From assembly GCA_013396915.1 (NCBI GenBank), contig VWZL01000579.1:558001-622000 (forward strand): 64,000 nucleotides of DNA, in the 5' to 3' direction. The stretch comes from Stercorarius parasiticus. Its lineage: Eukaryota > Chordata > Aves > Charadriiformes > Stercorariidae. Position numbers and translations under genes: made by a program. Positions 13,956 through 24,970 of the stretch are shown here, piece after piece; position 1 is the stretch's first letter; each line of letters starts with the position of its first letter. Below the pieces are notes generated by a model that did no database searches, was not told the origin of the DNA, and was given only the letters and a program-made list of their open reading frames with translations.

Positions 13956-16203
13956 ATACTCTAAAGCTGTACTCATTAACGATGCCTGTGGAAGTATATC
14001 TGAGTAAATTATGCAATTTTAGGAATAAAATACATTTAAAATATTACCAAACAGCAGGATTATGAGTTATTAAAGCTATTAAAATGCCAGTACTTTGTTC
14101 GTATGTAAGGTAACGTACATTTACTAACTGGTAGACATTGCACAGTAGTTCTTAGTTGGAGGAGGGAAGGGAAGAGTCTGCTGAGTGCAAGACCTGTTTG
14201 GGTTCAGAAAGGAAGAAACCCCTTCTCACTTATTGGATAACTTCCTTATTCAGTCCCAATGAACCAACTCCTCTTTTCAGACCTCTGAACACCTCAACTT
14301 GGATTTCTCTTCTCACGCAGGAGAGAAACATAAGGACTTTTACTGGAATAATTTGGCAGTGTTTGTGCAGACCTTACCTAGCCCTTGGTGCTTCCATTCC
14401 ACCATCCTCCTCCATCTCCAGCCTGCAGAGTGGGGGGGTCCTCTGGTTACAGGGCAATTTGTGCCTTAGTTTCTTCCTAGCAGAACAGATGGTCCATTCA
14501 GTCAAATCATGAAAGGAATTTATTTCTAGGATAATGCAAATATATCCAAATATTGCCATCAAAAGTGAAAAAAATGCAGTGTGTGTTTCCCGGTATAACA
14601 ATCTTCTTAAAGCAGGGTTCATTAATAATCCTTCACTAAAGGCATCGGATTTTGTCCCATCAGCACAACCATGGTCTTCAATTATAGGAAAATATTCCTT
14701 CTTGACAGATGTAATGAAAAAAAACATTCAGTATGTTAATAAAATTAATTTCTAGCATACATGTAACTCATATCTACTTGTTTACAAATTGTGAACCAAT
14801 AATAGACATGAAACTGTATGTGAAATGCAGAAACACAAAACACAGAACTGTTACAATCTCATGTACTTGCAGAAGAAGAAGAACCCAATTAAGACCATCA
14901 CAACACTCACTGTTGTCTTATCCCACCAGTGGATAAAGATAGTTGCCCAAAATCTATGTCTCGCTCTAACGCGTCAGTAAGCTAACTAAGGCAATCATAC
15001 CGTAGACTTTTAGAAAGTATTGGAAGCCTGGGTTTAGAGTTGAGAGTGAGAACAGAGCTTTCATAGAGAAGAGAGATGGTCACAACTGACAACTCATCAA
15101 ATCTGAAATTATTCCCAGAAGAGCTTCCTATCCTCAAAAAAAATGGAAAAACAGGTTTTGAAATTCTAGAAATGTGCCATTTCAACATTTTTAAAACAAA
15201 AGGTCTTGGTTTTGCGGTTAAAAACATCTTCTCCTGTTGAAACTTAATTTAGTTTATATTAAAAGGTTAAAAAAGAAAAAAAAAGTCAGCATTAAAATGA
15301 AATATGTTTGTTTGTTTCTTAAGTCACTCATATATTCACTGAGCCCCATGCCAGGCCTAAAATTTCAAAATCAACAGAATCCTTGCGAGACAAGAAAACT
15401 GTTTTCTGTATATCTACATAACAAACGGAACATTAGCAGCTCAAGCTCTTCCCAGTTTCCTTGCAGTGTGGCTCAAAAATTACTTTTGAGAACCACCTTG
15501 ATGAATGGAAACATAGTCTGGACCTCCAACCTTTCAAATGTTTAGCAACTTCTTACTCCCCTCCCCCTTTTTTTTTATTTTTATTATTATACATTTTAGA
15601 AGAGAGCTACACAGGTAGTCTTTAGGGGACTAAAACCGAGGCATTCCTTCAACCAAATCAACCCAAAATTGTTCTTGTAGATTCATGAAATCAAAGTATT
15701 AAACATACATATCTATATTTTACTATGGCCTTTATATGGCAACTAGATTAGTCACTGTCAATGCTGGAACTGCTATGACAAACTGAGTTGTTGGTTTTTT
15801 AAAGGATGATATATTTGAAAAGCTTAAGAGCGGTCAAAGGCCACTCCTCTTTTTCAGCATCCAGCTTTTCCAATCATCTTTTCTCAAGAGCACAAAACAC
15901 AGTAGCAAAGGAAAGTTTAACTCATTTGAATCAGCACAAGTTATAAACTTAAAACCAGAAAAGGTTGCTTAATAAAGCAATCTGAATGCCTGTATATGAC
16001 AAGCTATCAAATTTCCTCCAGACTCTCGTATCATGCTCCCTTCGTTGTATCTGAGTGGCACACTGGGTTTGGGTGAAGCGTGTCTTGCAGACAGCCCTCC
16101 AGCTGAGGGACAGTGGAGATATTTAGTTAGGCACAACATATCTATATAGAAGAAGGAAGCCATGAAGAGAGTTTTAGACACTTGCAGAAACAAGGGTAAC
16201 TAG
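13956..16203. other. A+T-rich DNA between the G-rich island and the CR1, no gene recognised
   Basis: Frames of up to 118 codons (14156-14512, plus) and 117 codons (14374-14727, minus) overlap each other and show no known domain. Nothing else was recognised except short A- and T-runs such as the T-rich stretch near 15570. Confidence 0.55.
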
Positions 16204-16848
16204 CTGGGTCCAGTGCTGTTCAATAATTCATCAATGACCTGGATGATGGGATAGAGTGCACCCTCAGCAAGTCTGCTGATGACACAAAGCTGGGGAGGAT
16301 GGCTGACACAGCAGAAGGCTGTGCCGCCATACAGAGAGACCTGGGCAGGCTGGAGAGTTGGGCAGAGAGAAAACCTTATGGAATTCAATAAGGGCAAGTG
16401 TAGGGTGCTGCACCTGGGGAGGAATAACCCCATGCACCAGTACAGGTTGGGGGCTGACCTGCTGGAGAGCAGCTCGGTGGAAAGAGGCCTGGGAGTCCTG
16501 GTGGACAACAGGATGACCATGAGCCAGCAATGTGCCCTCGTGGTCAAGAAGACCAATGGCATCCTGGGGTTCATCAAGAAGAGTGTGGCCAGCAGGTCGA
16601 GGGACGTCATCCTCCCCCTCTACTCTGCCTTGGCGAGGCTGCATCTGGAGTACTGTGTCCAGTTCTGGGCTCCCTGGTTCAAGAAGGACAGGGAACTNNN
16701 NNNNNNNNNNNNNNNNNNNNNNNNNNNNNNNNNNNNNNNNNNNNNNNNNNNNNNNNNNNNNNNNNNNNNNTGACCCTGCTCTGGCAGGGGGGTTGGACTA
16801 GATGATCTCCAGAGGTCCCTTCCAACCCCTACCATTCTGTGATTCTGT
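16204..16848 (+). mobile_element. CR1 LINE, 5'-truncated young copy, interrupted by an assembly gap
   Basis: This is a non-LTR retrotransposon fragment of the avian CR1 family. Before the gap it encodes the C-terminal part of the ORF2 reverse transcriptase. Recognisable blocks are [37 protein letters not shown] and [17 protein letters not shown], at about 16384-16697. After the gap come the CR1 3' UTR end and two terminal octamers (ATTCTGTG, then ATTCTGTA). It starts abruptly within the reverse transcriptase at the GPVLFN region, so it is strongly 5' truncated, as most CR1 copies are. The reading frame is broken: one base-count change lies near 16220 (FNIFIND block) and another near 16372 (run of four As). 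The expected catalytic FADD box reads SADD at about 16270-16281. The copy is dead, but its DNA is still close to the remembered bird CR1 consensus, so it is fairly recent. The subfamily is not assigned. Confidence 0.95.
16698..16770. other. assembly gap (73 Ns) inside the CR1
   Basis: A run of 73 undetermined bases separates the reverse-transcriptase C-terminal codons (…KKDRE) from the last part of the CR1 3' UTR. In a typical CR1 several hundred bases lie between these points: the rest of ORF2 plus most of the 3' UTR. The gap therefore probably understates the missing length, unless this copy carries an internal deletion. Translations running through the Ns are meaningless. Confidence 0.97.
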
Positions 16849-17977
16849 AACTAAAAATCTGCCTCTGGAATTATGCATATCCATTCTGGACACAAAATCA
16901 TCAGCTTTCCCTGAAATAGTTGAAAAGCTTTACCATGATGTTTTTTCCAGATTTTCTAGTGTTAGTTAGGACATCCCAGCTATACTGACCTAGCTATCCT
17001 GCCAAACCCGCCTCTGTGCGTGGAAGGCATACTGGAACAGGAGTTATTTTGTCTTATGATTAAAGAGACGGTTTAACCATACTGAAGGAATACCTTTTGT
17101 GACCATTGTGGTAATTGCTGATAACAGTATATGCTATACTCAAAGCCCTTTGTAGTGTAGGCTACAGGTTTTTTATCAGAGAAACAGCTCAATGGAGTTG
17201 CAAAGATGATGTTTGAGAGCCATCATAAAATGGCAAGGTCTTTCTTCCAAGCATGTAGTCACATAATTCCTTCTTTCTTTATAGCAAGAAAAATACATTT
17301 CAACATTGAAGAACTATTTCTTTTCATGTCTAGCTGTTCAGTCAGGTACAGCTTTCCCAAACTTCCAACTGTCCTGCTCGATTTAAGTTTCTGCATTGCC
17401 CAATGCCCCAAAACACTGGAAATGTGGGGAAAATAATGGTTTAGTTGTTCTCAACTGGAGGACTGATGGGGGGGGGGATCTTCTCTTAAGGTTCTTTTAA
17501 GGTTCTCTTCTAAGCAGTGAGCCAGATCACCCTACAAGGAGGAGAAAATGAAAGTTTAGCTTATAAATGGTCTACAATAATGACAAGTATCTTATAATTT
17601 CCTTCATGGATTGTCTTTTATTTCACTGAGTCAATCTAGCTTACTTATTTTAATTATTTCAGATTTTAATAACTGAAATACATCAGGTAGAAGAGCAGCA
17701 GCATGCATGGTTACTTGTTTATACACACTTTCATGAACTGAAGTACATTGAGCTCTTTGAGGGAGAGGAAGAGTCTCTTTAGACCTCCAAAAGGGATTTC
17801 CAATATTGTAAAATTATGCTAGTAATATGACTTGTAGTGACAGAAACATGTAGAAACAGTACTAGAGCCTGTAATATTTTTAAATACTTTGGAATAATCT
17901 ACCCCAAATCAGGAGATGGATTCAGATCGGTGCTATGGTCATCACTACTTTTAAGGAGTATTTATAACGCTATTTGT

Positions 17978-18200
17978 GAAATTATAGACCTAGAGCTCTT
18001 AAGGCTAGAAGGGACCACATAGAATATCTCACGTTACCTTCTCTTTAGTAAAACCATATCATTTCACCCATCTGTGTCTCCATTGTTTGCTAAAGCATAC
18101 AATCCACTCTCAGTTTGAAGACTTCAAGAAATGGTGAGTTCACTGTTCCACTTAATAATTGGTTCCAGTGACTGATAACTTCATTGTTAGCAACTGAGGA
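17978..18200 (-). mobile_element. ancient CR1/L3-like LINE 3' fragment, minus strand
   Basis: This plus-strand text matches, with many substitutions, the reverse complement of an old CR1/L3-type tail common in turtles, crocodilians and birds. Matching blocks in order are AAGGCTAGAAGGGACCA, AATATCTCACGTTACCT, ATTTCACCCATCTGTG, CTAAAGCATAC, TTTGAAGACTTCAAGAAATGG, and a GGTTCCAGTGACTGAT block. The collinear order over about 220 bp makes chance unlikely. It is clearly older than the other copies, and no coding sequence is included. The exact subfamily is uncertain. Confidence 0.8.
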
Positions 18201-18679
18201 GTGTAACACTAATCTATGTGACAACCAAAAAATACTGAGAATAGCTCTACCTGTTTAAACGATGGTATTTGAGATAATTAATATGCTTCGTGCCAGGTCT
18301 GTTCATCATAAAAGCAACAGGGCTTTAAGAATATTTTTTTTCTTAAGCAACCACTGCTTTTGTGAACTTTTCGCATTTGTTTCTCATCATTGGGGTTTCT
18401 AGAAGCTTATAAAATTTGGAGGCAAATCCACGTTCTGGTTTCCATCTCCATAGGCCACAATACTTTCAAACAATGACTGATACTTTCTTCTGTAGCTTTC
18501 TGTGATTTCCATGCAGCCTTTTTTCCTGATAGAATGGAAGCCTTCTTCTCACAATGAAATTATTCCCATATGGTCTCATTGCTGAAAATTCATGAGAACT
18601 CCTGCACATGCACAAAAAAGGAATAAGAAATGTGAATGCACTTTGGGATGCCACAAAACACACTTCCAGATAAAATAAT

Positions 18680-18770
18680 AGTTTGCATTTTTGCAGACCT
18701 TTCCATCTTCAAAGCATTGGACATGCATTCATCATCAGAAAAGATTAGTGATATTAAATGTCATAAATGT
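18680..18770 (-). repeat. possible ancient SINE/L2 tail, minus strand
   Basis: The text TTTGCAGACCTTTCCATCTTCAAAGCATTGGACATGCATTCATC resembles the reverse complement of the widespread amniote tail 'tatagcacctttcatctccgaagatctcaaagcactttacaaacattaa'. Only the tail is visible; the family (MIR, L2 or AmnSINE) cannot be decided by eye. Confidence 0.35.
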
Positions 18771-20452
18771 TATTTTACTAAGGTTCTGCTTCACCATCAC
18801 TGTCAGATTTAGCTACTAGAGTTCAAGGGGTGATAAAACTATTATGTAGCTATGACAGAGTTAGCCTCTGCAGTGCACCCAACTTTGACAAGTACATCGC
18901 CAGCAGAGTTCTTGGAAATCTCACTCCCTAGAACAGGGTTAGGATATGGAAAGAGTGTGTCGCACAAAGACTGACTGCTACCATATATTAAGACCAGGTG
19001 GTCTTAATGGGTGGGCTACAACCCTCTTATCTGCCCTCCCTCTGTAAATCTGTACTTACTTTGAAGCTTTACCCTTACAAGTTCCGAGTCCTTTATTAGA
19101 AGCTGAGGCTCAGCAGCACAGAGGATTAGCCTTTATTGTCTCACTCATGGCCAGGCCTGTCTGAAGGCCCTTTTTTCTGTAAGAGGTGCTTATTGATGGC
19201 AGAAGTCCTGTGGAGGGTAATTCCCAGAATACATCCATACGTGGCAATGGACCACAGTGCAGAGACTCCTGAGCAAATCTGACAGCTGAGATAGTCCTAC
19301 AGCATACTGCAGCACTAAGCAGAGAAGCTGCTAAGGTCCCAAAAGCAGCTCAGCCATGTTTTTATGGCCCTGCACCCAACCAAGTCAGCCCTAGCTCTAG
19401 TTCAGTGTTACCTTGATACAGCTCTACCAGTTCAGTGCCCATCTCACCATGACTGCAGCACCTCTGTAACAGCGACACATGGCCAGGAACTGCCCACTGC
19501 AGTGGATTGTTATAGCAATCAGCACTTCAGAAACAAATGCACAATAATGCTGAAAAGAAAGAAAGTACTTTAAAGTTTTACATTTATCATCTGTTACACT
19601 GACAGAGAGGAAAGCCTACGTTTGACTGATTTGATCAAACTAAGCAATTCAAGCATCTTCTACCTAATTTTAGGCCACAGAAAATTGCAGCAATGCAGAA
19701 GCAGCTGATAAATCAAAAGCAGAAAAATAGGAATTAAAGCTCAGTTCAGGCCTTTCATCTTTATTACCCTTCTTTATGTGCATATGGTAGGTGTTCAACA
19801 CTTTCCAAGTCCTTATGATATTCCCTTGTGCTTCAGGAGCTGTAGGGCTGTAGTTGTCTATAAAAAAGCAACCTAATAGTTTCCTGTGACCGAGAGTTGA
19901 ATGTGTTATTTGTTACCAGCTGGTTCATGGATAGATTGAGCCCAAGTCTTGACTTTAAGTGAGCAGACTTACTTTAAACCACTCGCTCACAGGGTGAATT
20001 CATGTATAGAGAGAATTCTGGTGCAATATTTTATTTCTGACTTATGGCATATGACTCGTTTTTTCTAAACCAATATTAAAACCAGAACCTGTAATACACC
20101 AAATACAGACTGCGTTTTTTAGAAAGCTGATACCAAACGTAACAGTAAGTGAACCCTTCTGAAAGGTTAAAGTTGCTTTCATATAAAACATTTTCTACCA
20201 GGAAATGGAAGTGGAATGTTGAACTAAACATTTAACTTGAAAGAACTGTGCACAGGCTCCAATGGTTGCATTATCCTTTAAAATAAAAAAAGCAAAAGGT
20301 TTTTATGAGCATACATAGCTCCAGTTTCATAAAAAGGATATTATGTTGACAAGGTAAAATGAATCCCAGTATTTTGGATGCTTCTTTTAACCTTCTAACA
20401 GCTCCCTCCCTGTGCACTAACCATTCTAGGGTGAGGCTTTGCAGTATAGCTG

Positions 20453-20711
20453 AATTCATAGAATCGTTTAGATTGGAAAAGACCTTTAAGATCGAGTCCA
20501 ACCGTTAACCTAACACTGCCAAGTCCACCATTAAACCATGTCCCCAAGTGCCACATCTACACGTCTTTTAAATACCTCCGTGGATGGTGACTCAACCACT
20601 TCCCTGGGCAGCCTGTTCCAAGGCTTGATAACCCTTTCATTGAAGAATTTTTTTTCTAATATCCAATCTAAACCTTCCCTGGCACAACTTGAGGACATTT
20701 CCTCTTGTCCT
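20453..20711 (-). mobile_element. CR1 LINE 3' end, minus strand
   Basis: Read on the minus strand, this is the 3' UTR of a CR1 element, with its 3' tip near 20453 and its truncated 5' side near 20711. Diagnostic blocks on the plus strand are ATAGAATCGTTTAGATTGG, AAAAGACCTTTAAGATCGAG, ACTTCCCTGGGCAGCCTGTT and CTAATATCCAATCTAAACC, in the usual order. Only untranslated sequence is present, so no reverse transcriptase remains. It is moderately diverged, older than the copy at 16.2 kb but still easy to align by eye. Similarity stops after CTTCCTCTTGTCCTA-like sequence near 20711. Confidence 0.93.
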
Positions 20712-23700
20712 AAATGCTCAGCTCCCCTCCAGGACAGAGTTCAGCTCTATGCAAAGGACATAAAAGAAAGCTGTTGAGGATAGGATCTGCAAAGAAGATT
20801 CCCTGTCAGAGCTGATGGCAGGAAACAAGACAATACTGCCAAGATGCTGTTGAGCACTAGCTAGGAGAGTGCACTACTGGGGTCTCATCTTCCCTATGAA
20901 ACAAATCTCACTTCAGCAGCTTGTCTCATTTCACTGTCCTAGGGATACTCATTACAGAGGGCCAGCAAGCGATGTCCTCGATTAGGAGTTAAGGCCATTT
21001 CTACTTTAGTCCCACCTTTAGTGTGCCACCACGAACAAGTTGCATCAAACCCTATGTATAAGATGAGGACAGTGACATTCAGTTTACTAGGTAAAATATT
21101 TGAAATTACATCCCATGACAGAGGCTTCTATTTACAGTACTTCTATTATACATTTTTTTCCTTCAACTGTTGTAGACAGTTGCTATGCGCAGGGAACTGC
21201 TCATCTAACAGTCCTGCCCCCTCCACTTCTCCCTGCATCCTTCCTTCCCTGGCACACAGACCCATTCCTTCCCTTCCACTTCCTCTGGTTTTCACGTGGC
21301 TCCTCAGTGAACCGAACTGGATTACTAAACCAAGAAAAAACTATTCAGATTTTTATTTTGCTGAGTTAGTTTTCTACCAGCTCTAGGGGTGATACAGAAG
21401 TCAGAGCTGGTGCAGAAGAAGCAATGGCTGAGAATAGCACTCCTAGATTTTCTTGGAGCACCTCAAACCCTTAAAACACCCATTCTAAATAATGTAATTG
21501 CCTCTTACAAATTCACTTACCATTTGAGATTGTGGACCTGTTGCACTAGCTTCTACAAAAAACTAATAAAAGAAAGCAATTGTACCAAAAGATTTACCAG
21601 AGACAACAAAGACAAATGGCAAACAGAGGTACCATAGGGTGTTTGCCCATTCTCAGGCAGAGACCCATGCATCTTTATACTAAGCGATCAAAAAAAGCAT
21701 CTTTCTACTGGATACCATCTTCTGCTTCAAGAAAAAAAAAAAAAAAAGAGGAGGAAAAAAAAAAGGAAAAATCCCCACCAAAAAAAAGAACACCAACTAT
21801 ACACAGTTTCCTTGGCTCATGATTTTGATTCCTTCATCATTCAGGGCAGGGTAAAGCCATTCAAATGAGCTTGGCACATTAAGCTACTGCTGATTTGCCA
21901 GATTCCAGTGTCCTCAAGTGTGACACAGCGTTATTATTCAGTGTCCTGTATGTAAAATCAGAAGTGATTTAATCTGGCTCTCTGCCATCCCACTTGCTGA
22001 CATGTTGACACCATGTAAATAATGCATAGCTGTGTGACCACACTACTTTCATCCCACATGCTGAGAGAAACAGACAACACCTGCTATTATTATTAGCCAC
22101 ATCTTAGATACCTTGGAAATGTGCAAAATGAACACCAAAATTAATTCAAACATGTTGTGGTCTCCAGCTCCAAACTCTTTCATTAGGACTCAAAGGGAAC
22201 CTGTGCATCCACTGTGATTAAAAACAGAGATTGCTGATTTACATCTCATATCCTTTAAAAGTCACCCTTCTAAGACTGTTGCTAAATAACTGAGTTTGTT
22301 AAGTGACACAAGAATTTCAACCAGCAAGATTTTTCTCTGTACAGTGTTAACTAAAGAGACCACCGTTTTAGAAGAAAGCTCAAAGAGCAACAAAAACCCA
22401 GTTCTAGACTGCAAAATTCTAACTACCTAATTAATATCAGAGACTGCTCCCTGCCAACATTAGCCAGTCTACTTCTACTCTTATGCTCATGTCAAAATGT
22501 AAACCTACCAATGTCATCAGGGCATGCTTATTAAACCAAAGTGAAATTGTGGTTTTCACCGGGGAACATTATAAAGCAAAGATAGCACATCTAATATGTC
22601 ACCTACCTCTTACTTGACTGTCTTTTATCATTCAGATGTCATACAATCTCAGTGATATTGAGAGCAGACAGCAATGTATACTGCTTTTCACAGGGCATTT
22701 AACGAGGTTGAACTCGTATTCTCTGTATTATTGGTCCCCAACTACCACTACATACACCCCTTCTTTCCAATCTTGTAACTGCCAAGCAGAGAAAGCGACT
22801 GATTATATTTTTACCCTTCTATATTGTGCAACAGCAGAAACTTGCTCCTCATCTTCATTTCACTGAGCCTATGCTGTTAGAGCAGGACCACGATATGCAT
22901 TCTTCCTGTGAAGACACGCAGGAGTAACTGTTAAGTCAGGAGAGACAACAAAATACAACAAACAATGAAAAATAAAAGTGGAAGTCTTCAGAAGTTGGGA
23001 TGGCTGTGTTCTTGTGGAGAGCTCACCTCAGTCCTCACTCTGTGGCCAGCACTAGGGAATTGCACCTATGTAGATATGCAGCTCCCTACTGACTTGTGAT
23101 TCCCAAAGCCTGAAATAAAAGAATATATGACTCCAAACCACTGAACTGTGCAACTAGATCATAATTTCTCAGGGAAAAATATAAATTCCTTCAGAAACTT
23201 TGGAAACTAGCAAACATAAAGAAAGAAAGGGAGGGTTTGGTGGTGTTGGGGTTTTTTTTCAGCTCCTATAAGGCAGATGAGAGCACAGAGAAATTTGGTT
23301 TATTTCTGCTCAAGGATGAATGCATTGGACAATATTCTGTACTTGTCCACATTGTTCAAAAGGATCAGCATTTTGAGTGTCCCAGACTGAGACCAATTCT
23401 TTCTGTTTTCTCCATTAAGAAGACCAGGAATCTTGTGGTCTCTTTTCAAAGGAATGTCTTTGTCCAGAATCTTGCCTCAGAGATTTATTTGCGCTATGTT
23501 ATTTAGAACAGAAGAGAACACTGGAATGACTTCCTAATTTCTTTAGTAAATCTGTTTTCAATCTACTTTATTCCAGGCATTTTTATAGACAGTTTCTTAC
23601 ATGATGTTCTACTCTGAAGCTCTGTAATTACACACACACTGGTCAAACTTTCTCTTGACTGGAACAGGCTTGTAGTAACTCCAGTAAATTGAAAGGAAAA

Positions 23701-24425
23701 GTTTGGGGAAAATATTAGGTTGATTGAGAAGATAACTTACTGCTCAAGATGTGATTTCTGTTCTGGCAGTTGCTATGGGTAATGTAGATGACCCTCACAC
23801 AGAAGTGAGAAAGCCTGTCTTGTGGAAGTTTTGTACAGTTTTTGTTTTGCCTGGGGTTTGGATTTCACAAGGCTAACTAGATTGCCCCTGTCTAGGAAAC
23901 CCCGGGGGTAAAGCCAGATGGTGTCTGTGTGCAAGCTGGAAAGAGTGAAAACTGGAAAAGGGTAGTGGCTGAAAACCAGGGAATAAAACCCACTGAACTA
24001 GACGAGCAGGTAAAATATAATAAGTTAAAAAGAAGTTATGAAGTGGCATGACAAGGGTAATGAAGTGTGCTCGCCACAGGCAAAAACGTTGAGTATTTTG
24101 AGAGGAATGTCAAATGTATTTGGACATTTTTTCTGAAGTTCATTCAAAGCTTCTTTCAGTAAGGTTTTCTCTCTCCCTCCTCAATGAAAGTCTTGTGAGA
24201 CTATTAGCTTCAGAAAATTCTTCTAAATTCTTGTTGCTAGATATATACCTGTATATGCAAGAATAACTGAATTATTACAAACAAGTCCAGTGCTAGACAA
24301 GTAGCAAGTAAAAATAGCACAACTCGCACATTCTTACTACAAGCTAGCTCAGCAGTCAGCAGCACTGCCTGAATGGTCAACTATAAAAGCTCCCGTTATG
24401 TGGCAACCTGATTTGACTGTTTCCT
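20712..24425. other. A+T-rich DNA, no gene recognised
   Basis: Contains the A-rich simple repeat at 21.73 kb and otherwise nothing I can name. A 121-codon frame at 21021-21386 has no recognised domain and is C/T-biased (ACTTCTCCCTGCATCCTTCC), which by itself favours open frames. Confidence 0.55.
21729..21790. repeat. A-rich simple repeat with 16-A run
   Basis: A 16-base A run at 21732-21747 is followed by GAGGAGG, a 10-A run and further A-rich sequence. The first 43 bases are all purine. No SINE or processed-gene sequence was recognised immediately upstream. Confidence 0.85.
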
Positions 24426-24970
24426 CTACCAAAATGTCCTATTTAAGAGACTTAAAAATGTACAGCTAAGTCTCATATTCTGTGCAGCTGAAAGCGCGTC
24501 AACACTGAAAGAGAAAAATCTGGGTAAATGTGAGCTACCGACAGCAGTAATGAGTCTCCTCAAGAGGAAATGGTGTGCTCTTCCTGTCACTGTGGTTTCT
24601 CTCTCAATGGTGGAGGGGGAAGGAACGCGGGAAACGGAGACTCTGCCACATTCAAAGGCAAGATCTTCCGATGGTGAGGCTTTCTTGCACTTTATCTGAT
24701 GTCCATATTTACAAACTAGAGCACATGTGGTTTCACAGAAACGTTCAGAAGGGAAGACAGAGGCGGGCGATGAGCAGCACATGCATGACCTGTTTCCTGT
24801 GGTGGTTGAGAAGGGTGCACTGGATGCCAGGCCAGGCTGGTGGGGCAGCAGCGAGAGCTGTGGCACACAGTCGATGACACCATCAGAGCTGTGGCAAGAA
24901 GCTGGGTGTGGGGGCACCAAATGCACGTGTGTACATGAGCCCGATTGGAGTCCAGCGGCAGTTAATTTCC
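24426..24970 (-). other. CpG-richer patch holding the longest open frame (166 codons); coding status doubtful
   Basis: A minus-strand frame runs open from 24926 to 24426. It begins with GTG rather than ATG, and the 166-residue translation (MHLVPPHPASCHSS…LLNRTFW) has no domain I recognise. It is Cys-, Ser- and His-rich, with no clear membrane segment or signal peptide. A 100-codon plus-strand frame overlaps it, as expected from base composition. About a dozen or more CpGs are scattered through the patch (GCGCG, GGCGGGCG, ACGCGGG), more than in the flanks. It could be a noncoding exon, a regulatory patch, an old transposon piece, or chance. No splice-site pattern convinces me. Confidence 0.2.

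Noticed and set aside
13531..14016. Three or more overlapping frames of 104-131 codons on both strands
   Set aside because: They lie in the 72% G+C island, where stop codons are rare by composition; several frames are open at once and none has a recognised domain.
16200..16644. Minus-strand frames of 126-136 codons over the CR1
   Set aside because: These are antisense shadows of the plus-strand reverse-transcriptase remnant.
16530..16835. Frames running through the N-gap in the CR1
   Set aside because: They translate unknown bases and are off-frame or antisense readings of the retrotransposon.
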